From contig JBKEET010000003.1 in assembly GCA_047777475.1 (NCBI GenBank), positions 186,001 to 250,000 on the forward strand: a stretch of 64,000 nucleotides of DNA, given 5' to 3'. Position numbers and translations under genes: made by a program. Of the stretch, positions 57,979-64,000 are shown piece after piece (positions within the stretch are counted from its first letter, which is position 1; the number at the start of each line of letters is the position of its first letter). This DNA is from Sutterella sp047777475 (GTDB lineage Bacteria > Pseudomonadota > Gammaproteobacteria > Burkholderiales > Burkholderiaceae_F). The notes beneath the pieces are model-generated. The model ran no database searches. It was not told the origin of the DNA and was given only the letters and a program-made list of their open reading frames with translations.

Positions 57979-59343
57979 TTAGCCGCGGATCATCTGCTCG
58001 AGCACGTGAATTTCGTGGTTGAGCTCCGCATTTGCCTGTCTTTCCTGCGTGATCTTGCGGACGGCGTGCATCACGGTCGTGTGGTCGCGCCCTCCGAAGC
58101 TCTGTCCGATCTCAGGCAGGCTGTGCTGCGTGAGTTCCTTGGAAAGGTACATCGCAATCTGCCTCGGCCTCGCGATGGAGGCGGGGCGGCGCTTCGAGTA
58201 CATTTCGGAAACCTTGATGCTGTAGTAATCCGCAACGGTCTTCTGAATGTTCTCGATCGTCACCAGGTTGTTGTCGGCGGAGAACTGGTCGCGCAGCACG
58301 TGCTTGGCGATGTCGATCGTGATCTCCTTGGCCGCTTCGGGCTGGAACTGCTGGAAAGCGATGATCTGCTGCAGGGCGCCCTCGAGCTCGCGCACGTTCG
58401 ACTTGAGGCGCTTGGCGATGAACATCGCCACCTCTTCGGGCAGGTCGACGCCGGCGGCCTGCGCCTTGTTGAGCAGGATCGCGATGCGCATTTCAAGCTC
58501 GGGCGGCTCGATGGCGACCGAAAGGCCCTGCGAGAGGCGCGAGATGATGCGCTGCTCGATGTCCTTCAGGTTGCGCGTGTAGGTATCGGCCGTGAGCACC
58601 ACCTGCTTGTTGTGCGGCACGAGCGCTTCGAAGGCTCGGAAGAACTGCGCCTGCGAGCCCTTGGCGCCCGAGAACGACTGCACGTCGTCGATCAGCAGCA
58701 GGTCAAGGCTCTTGTAGCGTTCGTCGAACATCTGCAGGGCCTTGCGCGAGTTGACCGAGTCGCGCGTGGCGGCCGTGTACTCGCTGATGAAGTCCTGCGC
58801 CGAGACGCAGCGGACCTTCGCCTTGGGGTGGAGGTCGAGGTAGCGGTGCCCGATCGCCTGCATCAGATGCGTTTTGCCGAGGCCCACGCCGCCATATATA
58901 TAAAGCGGGTTGTACTGCGTGCCGCCGACGGAGCTCGCCACGTGCTCGGCCGCCGCGACGGCGAGCTGATTGGCGTTGCCGTTGACGTAGTTTTCAAACG
59001 TGAGGCCCGGCAGCAGGCCCGTTTCTTCGCGCCGGCGCTCTTCTTTTTCGCGTTCTTCCTCGCTCTTTGCGTGCGGATCGATGATATTGACGTCCGGATT
59101 GGTGCCGCTCTGCAGCGTCACCTTGACGGGCGAGCCGTGCAGCGAGCTCGCAATTTTCTGGATGACCGGAACGTACGTGGAGCGGATGGTGGGGACTTTG
59201 CCCTCGGGCGCCTCAAGCACCAGCTCGCCGAGATTGCTGTCCCATTTCACAGGCTTCAGCGGCTTGAACCACAGGCTCATCACCGCAGGCGGAAGATTCA
59301 TCGCCTTGATCTGGGAGAGACAGTCTTGCCAAAAAGTGTTCAT
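57979..59343 (-). CDS. dnaA: Chromosomal replication initiator DnaA
   Basis: AAA+ initiator that binds DnaA boxes and opens the origin. The 454-residue protein has domain I (MNTFWQDCLSQIKAMNLPPA), a charged domain II (about 92-110), Walker A GGVGLGKTH (151-159), Walker B LLLIDD (215-220) and the domain IV signature FGGRDHTTVMHA near residue 415. Two DnaA boxes upstream suggest autoregulation. Confidence 0.98.
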   Translation of the reverse strand: MNTFWQDCLSQIKAMNLPPAVMSLWFKPLKPVKWDSNLGELVLEAPEGKVPTIRSTYVPVIQKIASSLHGSPVKVTLQSGTNPDVNIIDPHAKSEEEREKEERRREETGLLPGLTFENYVNGNANQLAVAAAEHVASSVGGTQYNPLYIYGGVGLGKTHLMQAIGHRYLDLHPKAKVRCVSAQDFISEYTAATRDSVNSRKALQMFDERYKSLDLLLIDDVQSFSGAKGSQAQFFRAFEALVPHNKQVVLTADTYTRNLKDIEQRIISRLSQGLSVAIEPPELEMRIAILLNKAQAAGVDLPEEVAMFIAKRLKSNVRELEGALQQIIAFQQFQPEAAKEITIDIAKHVLRDQFSADNNLVTIENIQKTVADYYSIKVSEMYSKRRPASIARPRQIAMYLSKELTQHSLPEIGQSFGGRDHTTVMHAVRKITQERQANAELNHEIHVLEQMIRG

Positions 59344-59480
59344 AACAACAAGGTCAGTAAAAAAGGCCGCCGGCGCTCCGCTTCTAGGGAAAAGACGCCG
59401 GCTCTTGCCTCCTGCTGGGCAGGACGGCAGGCAGTCTATTTTAACGGATCGACCGCGTTTCCGTGGAGAAAACGGACCTG

Positions 59481-59489
59481 TTATCCACA
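59481..59489 (+). promoter_or_regulatory. DnaA box upstream of dnaA
   Basis: Perfect TTATCCACA, facing the box at 59496. Confidence 0.85.
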
Positions 59490-59495
59490 GAAGGG

Positions 59496-59504
59496 TGTGG
59501 ATAA
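59496..59504 (-). promoter_or_regulatory. DnaA box upstream of dnaA (inverted)
   Basis: Perfect TGTGGATAA, i.e. TTATCCACA on the minus strand; the pair is separated by 6 bases. Confidence 0.85.
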
Positions 59505-59692
59505 TTTACTTCTTAAATTTCAGGGCATTATCCGTTGATTTTGCGGCCGTTTCGAAAGATGTACACAAGTAGATGGGGCAAATTTTATCAAAAACACTAT
59601 ATGTAGTGAGAGTGATAGCCGGCGATCAAGATTGTGTAATTTTTACGTTTCCGGCCGCAATGCCCTGCAAGGCAAATATTCAGCAAAATGAT

Positions 59693-59722
59693 TTGACAAG
59701 ATCCCCTTACGTGAGGTTAAAT
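59693..59722 (+). promoter_or_regulatory. Promoter of rpmH-rnpA-yidD-yidC
   Basis: TTGACA (59693-59698), an 18-base spacer and TTAAAT (59717-59722). It implies an untranslated leader of about 210 bases before rpmH. Confidence 0.7.
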
Positions 59723-59940
59723 ATCTAGCTTTTCCACGATCCCGCAGTGCGCCCCGCAGAACGCCGGGCTGCATCCGCACGGCCGAAAGCCTGCCGCAGG
59801 GCGCGGAAATGATGCCGCTGAGAAACGCCTTTGCCGCTTTCGGCGCCGAAGGCCCGCTTTCCGGGCGGCGGTTTAAACACAGTTTTTCTTCAAAGGGCGG
59901 CTTTTCTTTCAGCCAGTCCCTTTGCTATTGAGGATTCATC

Positions 59941-60081
59941 ATGGCTACCAAACGTACCTATCAGCCTTCCAAGGTCAAGCGTGCCCGCACGCACGGCTTT
60001 CTGGTCCGCAGCCGCACGAAGGGCGGCCGCCGCGTTCTCGCCCGCCGTCGCGCCAAGGGCCGTCATACCCTGGCTCTCTGA
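59941..60081 (+). CDS. rpmH: 50S ribosomal protein L34
   Basis: A 46-residue very basic protein of the large subunit. MATKRTYQPSKVKRARTHGF and the RRRAKGRHTLAL tail are L34. GAGGA lies 7 bases upstream. The stop codon overlaps the rnpA start as TGATG, so rnpA translation depends on L34 translation. Confidence 0.98.
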   Translation: MATKRTYQPSKVKRARTHGFLVRSRTKGGRRVLARRRAKGRHTLAL

Positions 60082-60563
60082 TGGCCGGTTCACGGCCTGA
60101 AAACGCCGTGTCGGCCTCAGCAGCTTCCTTCGCTTTCCCGCGCAGCCGCCGTCTTATAAAAACGTCGGAGTTCGGTGCTGTTGTCCGCGCCGAAAGCTCG
60201 CATTGCCTGCGGGCTTCCTCCCGTTTTTTCTCAGCCGGCGCGCTGATCTGCGAGCCGGCCGGCCGGCTGCGCTTCGGCGTCACCGTCGGCAAGCGCAATG
60301 CGCACCGCTCCGTAGACCGCGCTCTTATCAAGCGCCTTCTGCGGGAAGCTGCAAGAAAACAAGCCCCGCATCTTGGCGAGCAGCTGCGCGCTCAGGATAT
60401 GGGGCTTGATGTGTCTCTGCGCCTCAAGGCGCCGATCGCGTCCGTTCCCGGCAGGGAAACGGGCGTTCGCGCGCTCAAGGCGGAGCTGCGCGCCGACATC
60501 GATCTGCTCTTTCGGCAGCTTTCGCGCCGCATCGGCGCCTGCCGCCGGGAGGAGAAGGCATGA
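60081..60563 (+). CDS. rnpA: Ribonuclease P protein component
   Basis: Protein cofactor of RNase P, which matures tRNA 5' ends. It has 160 residues, with a longer N-terminus than usual. The core FPRSRRLIKTSEFGAVVRAE and FGVTVGKRNAHRSVDRALIK is RnpA. The usual RNRIKR basic motif reads RALIKR (80-85), losing Asn and one Arg. It overlaps rpmH by one base and yidD by four. Confidence 0.93.
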   Translation: MAGSRPENAVSASAASFAFPRSRRLIKTSEFGAVVRAESSHCLRASSRFFSAGALICEPAGRLRFGVTVGKRNAHRSVDRALIKRLLREAARKQAPHLGEQLRAQDMGLDVSLRLKAPIASVPGRETGVRALKAELRADIDLLFRQLSRRIGACRREEKA

Positions 60564-60862
60564 AGGCCGCGGAAAAGCTCTTCAAGGGTCTCATCCGGCT
60601 TTACCAGCTCACGCTCTCGCCGTGGGTGGGCAGGCAGTGCCGCTTCGTGCCGACCTGCTCGAACTACGCACTCGAGGCGATCGAGCGCTTCGGTGCGCTT
60701 CGCGGCTCTTACCTGGCCGTTTACCGGATCCTTCGCTGCCAACCGTTCGGCGGCAGGGGTTATGATCCTGTTCCGAAAACCTTCGACTGGCGCGTCTGGC
60801 GTCTCGTGAAGGAAACGGACGCAGAGAGCGGGCTTAACAATCACACGCATACGCACAACTAA
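60560..60862 (+). CDS. yidD: Membrane protein insertion efficiency factor YidD
   Basis: A 100-residue protein that helps YidC-dependent insertion. The conserved LTLSPWVGRQCRFVPTCSNY and CQPFGGRGYDPVP blocks are present, as is the N-terminal amphipathic helix. The start overlaps the rnpA stop (ATGA). Confidence 0.96.
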   Translation: MKAAEKLFKGLIRLYQLTLSPWVGRQCRFVPTCSNYALEAIERFGALRGSYLAVYRILRCQPFGGRGYDPVPKTFDWRVWRLVKETDAESGLNNHTHTHN

Positions 60863-60874
60863 TAGCGGACTACT

Positions 60875-62590
60875 ATGGGAAAAGACATACAACGGGCCTT
60901 TCTGTGGGTCATTCTGTTTACCTCTTGCTTCCTGCTGTGGGACAACTACCAGGTGTACCGCGGCGGTGAGTCCTTTTTCCATCAGGAAGAGCCCGCTGCC
61001 GAGCAGAAGGCGGACACGGCGGCGAGCACGCCCGATGCCGTGCCGGCCGACAAGCCTGCCGCGAGCAAGGACGAAATCGTCGCTTCCAAGCTTGACCAGG
61101 CCAAGGATCCCGTCGTTGTGACGACGGACCGCATGAAGGTCACCTTCGACCGCGAGGGCGCCGTCATCATCGGCAACGAGATGCGCCTCATTCCCCGCCA
61201 GGCCGACTGGACTGAGGTCGGCCTCGCCGGCCTTATCCTCGGCCGCAAGGCTCCGGAAAACCTCGGCAACGTCAACCTGCTTGAAGAAAACGCCAAGCGC
61301 ACCTATGTGGCCCAGAGCGGCCTCGTGGGCGGCAACTTTCCCAATCACCGCGATCCGTTCAAGCTTGTGAGCAGCAAGCTCGACATGGGCGACGCGCAGA
61401 AGCTCGACGTCGTCTTCGAGTCCGAGAAGGGCGGCGTCACGGTCCGCAAGACCTACACCTTCGAGCACGGCAACTACGGCGTCACGCTCAAGACCGAAGT
61501 GATCAACGGCAGCGGCGAGCCCGTCAAGCCCTCGATTTACTACCAGCTGATGCGCGACGACGGCGCCCCCGAGGACGAAAGCTCGATGTACTCGACTTTC
61601 ATGGGCCCGGCCGTGTATTCCGAACAGGAAAAATTCCAGAAGATCCAGTTCAAGGACATCGCCGACAAGAGCGCGTCCTATGAAAAGAACGCCGACAACG
61701 GCTGGATCGCCATGGTGCAGCATCACTTCGTGAGCGCCTGGATTCCCAAGCAGGGCGAGAAGCGCGAGAACTACACGCGCCAGCTCGACCCGCATCTCTA
61801 CTCCGTCGGCACGCTCATCTCGCTCGGCACCGTCGAGCCCGGCAAGAGCGTCACCGACACGGCGCTGCTCTATTCCGGCCCGCAGGACCAGAACCGCCTC
61901 AAGCAGCTGGCGCCGGGCCTTGAGCTCGTCGTCGACTACGGCTGGCTCACCTTCCTTGCCAAGCCCATTTACTGGCTGCTGTCCTTCCTCTACGGCCTGG
62001 TGCACAACTGGGGCTGGGCGATCGTCCTGCTCACCTGCATCGTCAAGGCGATCCTTTACCCGATTTCCGCCGCGGGCTACCGCTCGATGGCGCGCCTGAA
62101 GGACGTCACGCCGCGCCTGAAGATGCTGCAGGACAAGTACAAGGACGACAAGGAGCGCCTCAACCGCGCGGTGATGGAGCTCTACCGCACTGAGAAGATC
62201 AACCCGATCGGCGGCTGCCTGCCGATCCTGCTGCAGATCCCGGTGTTCCTCGCCCTCTACTGGGTGCTGCTCGGCTCCGTCGAGCTGCGCGGCTCCGAGT
62301 GGATCCTCTGGGTGCATGACCTTGCGATGCCCGACCCCTGGTTCGTGCTTCCGCTTCTGATGACGGTCACGATGTTCATCCAGATCCTGCTCAACCCGAA
62401 GCCGACCGACCCGGTGCAGGCGAAGATCACCTACATCATGCCGCTCGTTTTCTCGATCATGTTCTTCTTCTTCGCTTCGGGCCTGGTGCTTTACTGGCTC
62501 ACTAACAACGTGCTTTCGATCTGGCAGCAGTGGTACATCAACAAGACGATTGCCGCCGACCGCGCAAAGCGCATGGCAGCCAACAAGTAA
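60875..62590 (+). CDS. yidC: Membrane protein insertase YidC
   Basis: Inserts and folds inner-membrane proteins alone or with Sec. The 571-residue protein has an N-terminal helix (about 6-20), a large periplasmic beta-sandwich domain (about 75-350) and the conserved C-terminal five-helix core (WGWAIVLLTCIVKAILYPIS, NPIGGCLPILLQIPVFLALY, GLVLYWLTNNVLSIWQQ). The conserved hydrophilic-groove Arg would fall in SAAGYRSMARLK or nearby. Last gene of the rpmH operon. Confidence 0.97.
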   Translation: MGKDIQRAFLWVILFTSCFLLWDNYQVYRGGESFFHQEEPAAEQKADTAASTPDAVPADKPAASKDEIVASKLDQAKDPVVVTTDRMKVTFDREGAVIIGNEMRLIPRQADWTEVGLAGLILGRKAPENLGNVNLLEENAKRTYVAQSGLVGGNFPNHRDPFKLVSSKLDMGDAQKLDVVFESEKGGVTVRKTYTFEHGNYGVTLKTEVINGSGEPVKPSIYYQLMRDDGAPEDESSMYSTFMGPAVYSEQEKFQKIQFKDIADKSASYEKNADNGWIAMVQHHFVSAWIPKQGEKRENYTRQLDPHLYSVGTLISLGTVEPGKSVTDTALLYSGPQDQNRLKQLAPGLELVVDYGWLTFLAKPIYWLLSFLYGLVHNWGWAIVLLTCIVKAILYPISAAGYRSMARLKDVTPRLKMLQDKYKDDKERLNRAVMELYRTEKINPIGGCLPILLQIPVFLALYWVLLGSVELRGSEWILWVHDLAMPDPWFVLPLLMTVTMFIQILLNPKPTDPVQAKITYIMPLVFSIMFFFFASGLVLYWLTNNVLSIWQQWYINKTIAADRAKRMAANK

Positions 62591-62598
62591 GGAGCGCG

Positions 62599-62619
62599 GT
62601 GCGCCTTTGAGCGGCGCAC
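62599..62619 (+). other. Hairpin after yidC
   Basis: GTGCGCC and GGCGCAC, a 7-bp stem with 7-base loop, 8 bases past the stop and without a T run. The stronger terminator lies just beyond. Confidence 0.45.
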
Positions 62620-62636
62620 TTCCGCTTCGTCCGTTC

Positions 62637-62675
62637 AAAGGAGACGTTTTCCGTTTGGAAGACGCCTCCTTTTTT
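62637..62675 (+). terminator. Intrinsic terminator of the rpmH-yidC operon
   Basis: A long stem of about 16 pairs (AAAGGAG...CGTTTTCC with GGAAGACG...CTCCTTT, one mismatch, one G-U) followed by six T. Confidence 0.85.
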
Positions 62676-62812
62676 CATCGCTCCCCTTTTGCGGCCCGGG
62701 ATTTTTCGCGGGCTTTTTGATCAGCGTTGTAATACCTCGACGCGCTTCGCAATCAAGCGTCTGCGCCGCCTCATAATGCTCCGATACACCAATTTTTTTC
62801 GGAGAAAAGACC

Positions 62813-63613
62813 ATGCAGCGCAGAATACTCCTGGCGTTTTCCGCCGCACTTTTGCTTTCCGCCTGCGGCAAAGAGGACAAGAAGACCAAGACCGTCGTGC
62901 TCGGCGTGACCGCAGGCTCGTCCGAGCAGATCGCCGAAGAAGCGGCCAAAGTGGCCGCCAAGCAGGGGCTCACGATCAAGGTCAAGACCTTTGGCGACTA
63001 TGTGGCCGTCGATACGGCGCTCGCGCAGGGCGACATCGACATCAACGCTTTCCAGCACCAGCCTTACCTCGACAATTTCAACCGCAAGAACGGCACCGAT
63101 CTCGTGCCGGCCGCCAAGACGTACCTGGCGCCGATCGCCGGCTATTCGAAGCGCTACAAGAGCACGGCCGAGGTGCCCGACGGCGCGACGGTCACGATTC
63201 CCAACGATCCGACCAACGGCGGGAGGGCGCTTTTCGAGCTGGCCAGGCTCGGCTGGATCGAAGTGAAGAAGGACGTCAAGCCTTCCCAGCTGACGGTGAA
63301 CGACATCGTCGCCAATCCGAAGAAAATCAAAATCGTGGAACTCGAGGCGGCCCAGCTGCCGCGCTCGCTCGACGATTCCGACGTGGCCGTCATCAACGCC
63401 GGCTACGCGATTTCCGCAGGCCTCAACAGCAAGAAGGACTCGATTTTCGCGGAATCGACCGAAACGAGCCCCTACGTGAACGTGATCGCCGCGAGGCGCG
63501 ACAACGTGAACTCGCCTGCCGTCAAGGCCGCCGTGGCGGCTTACTGCTCGCCCGAGGTGAAGGCCTTCATCGAGAAGACCTTCAAGGGCGCCCTGGTGCC
63601 GTCCTGGAAATAA
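62813..63613 (+). CDS. metQ: MetQ/NlpA-family ABC transporter substrate-binding lipoprotein
   Basis: Lipid-anchored receptor for methionine uptake. It has 266 residues, with a signal peptide and lipobox LLLSAC (Cys18). GDIDINAFQHQPYLDNF, ATVTIPNDPTNGGRAL and DDSDVAVINAGYAISAGL are typical of MetQ. CGGAG precedes ATG 62813 by 9 bases. metN and metI are not beside it; menC follows 27 bases later. Confidence 0.93.
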   Translation: MQRRILLAFSAALLLSACGKEDKKTKTVVLGVTAGSSEQIAEEAAKVAAKQGLTIKVKTFGDYVAVDTALAQGDIDINAFQHQPYLDNFNRKNGTDLVPAAKTYLAPIAGYSKRYKSTAEVPDGATVTIPNDPTNGGRALFELARLGWIEVKKDVKPSQLTVNDIVANPKKIKIVELEAAQLPRSLDDSDVAVINAGYAISAGLNSKKDSIFAESTETSPYVNVIAARRDNVNSPAVKAAVAAYCSPEVKAFIEKTFKGALVPSWK

Positions 63614-63640
63614 GGCGCCGCCGAAGGGGAGAAAGAAGCG

Positions 63641-64000
63641 ATGAGAATCGAAAAAGCCGTGCTGAGGCAGCTCTCGCTGCCCTTTAAAAAGCCGTTCCGC
63701 ACCAGCTTCGGAGAGCTGAAGGTGAAAGACTTCCTGCTCCTCGAGCTCGTCGGAGCCGAAGGGATTTCGGGCTGGGGAGAATGCTCCGCCCTCACCCGCC
63801 CCTGGTACAACGAGGAAACGACGGAAGGGGCGCGCTATGTGCTCAGCGCCTTTCTGATTCCCGAGCTTCTCAAGGACGAAATCCCCTCTCCCGAGGCGTT
63901 TTTCGACAAAACTTCCTGGATCCGCCGCAACCGCATGGCCCGTTCCGCCGCCGACTGTGCGCTCTGGGACCTTTGGAGCCGGGAGCGCGGCATTTCCGAA
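63641..64000 (+). CDS. menC: o-Succinylbenzoate synthase / N-acylamino acid racemase family (3' end missing)
   Basis: The frame is open from ATG 63641 (AAGGGGAGAAAG upstream) to the window end, giving the first 120 residues. LSLPFKKPFRTSFGELKVKD and the EGISGWGECSALTRPWYNEE block are the capping domain of the enolase-superfamily MenC/NAAAR group. The catalytic barrel lies outside. OSBS activity (menaquinone synthesis) is supported by menA at 45.6 kb. Racemase activity is the alternative, since the gene directly follows metQ. Confidence 0.85.
   Translation, partial: MRIEKAVLRQLSLPFKKPFRTSFGELKVKDFLLLELVGAEGISGWGECSALTRPWYNEETTEGARYVLSAFLIPELLKDEIPSPEAFFDKTSWIRRNRMARSAADCALWDLWSRERGISE

Larger units (their letters stand above)
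59344..59940. other. dnaA-rpmH divergent intergenic region
   Basis: About 600 bases. From left: a minus-strand TAAAAT (59438-59443) that could be the dnaA -10; two facing DnaA boxes (59481, 59496); an AT-rich stretch to about 59720; the rpmH promoter (59693-59722); and a roughly 200-base GC-rich rpmH leader ending in a GAGGA ribosome site. It is the textbook place for oriC, but has fewer boxes than 50.57-50.80 kb and no DnaA-trio run that I can see. Confidence 0.6.

Overview
The window is about 64 kb of GC-rich DNA from a Gram-negative bacterium. Gene content points to Betaproteobacteria, order Burkholderiales. Markers include a 16-strand type porin, small DUF1840 and DUF4390 proteins, and the run fmt-rsmB-DUF4390-ntrY-ntrX-trkA-trkH. 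An [FeFe]-hydrogenase maturase (HydF) and menaquinone genes (menA, menC) suggest an anaerobic or microaerophilic, host-associated member such as the Sutterellaceae. That family-level guess is inference, not a database result.

Layout, left to right. (1) 1-2.9 kb: 3' part of hydF and a major porin. (2) 2.9-14.4 kb, mostly minus strand: prfC, tex, an AtaL-like (DUF1857) protein, a general amino-acid ABC transporter (aapJ-aapQ-aapM, no ATPase gene nearby), topB and, on the plus strand, def. At least nine reading-frame breaks fall in this stretch and none elsewhere, so it probably has poor consensus quality. (3) 14.4-24.3 kb: a hydrolase, then a plus-strand operon for formyl-Met-tRNA, 16S rRNA methylation, an NtrY/NtrX-type two-component system and Trk potassium uptake. 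(4) 24.3-30.7 kb: DUF1840, YecA-like protein, xthA-rsuA-ampG, pyrE, and a BigR/YgaV-type ArsR repressor with a clear promoter/operator next to a SLAC1/TehA anion channel. (5) 30.7-42.8 kb: gatCAB on the minus strand, then the divergent mreBCD-mrdA-rodA-rlpA cell-shape operon, an M20 peptidase, an unknown 71-residue protein and a HIT protein. (6) 42.8-50.4 kb: birA-coaX-SPOR, DUF493, menA, hchA, an IS150-like IS3 element, a BON lipoprotein and ridA. (7) 50.4-51.0 kb: a strongly AT-rich gap that looks like a replication origin. (8) 51.0-59.3 kb, minus strand: a flavin/Fe-S reductase, a 5'-nucleotidase, gyrB, dnaN, dnaA. (9) 59.3-64 kb, plus strand: rpmH-rnpA-yidD-yidC, metQ and the start of menC.

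The most notable observations are: the origin-like region at 50.57-50.80 kb, which has DnaA boxes, a GC-rich spacer, a TACTACTAC DnaA-trio-like run and an AT-rich tract about 8.6 kb from dnaA; the IS insertion that has split the shared hchA/BON-lipoprotein terminator, with a visible 3-bp AGG target duplication; the persulfide-type repressor plus anion-channel module; an NtrX-like regulator with no AAA+ domain; and the local cluster of frameshifts. No tRNA, rRNA or CRISPR array was seen.
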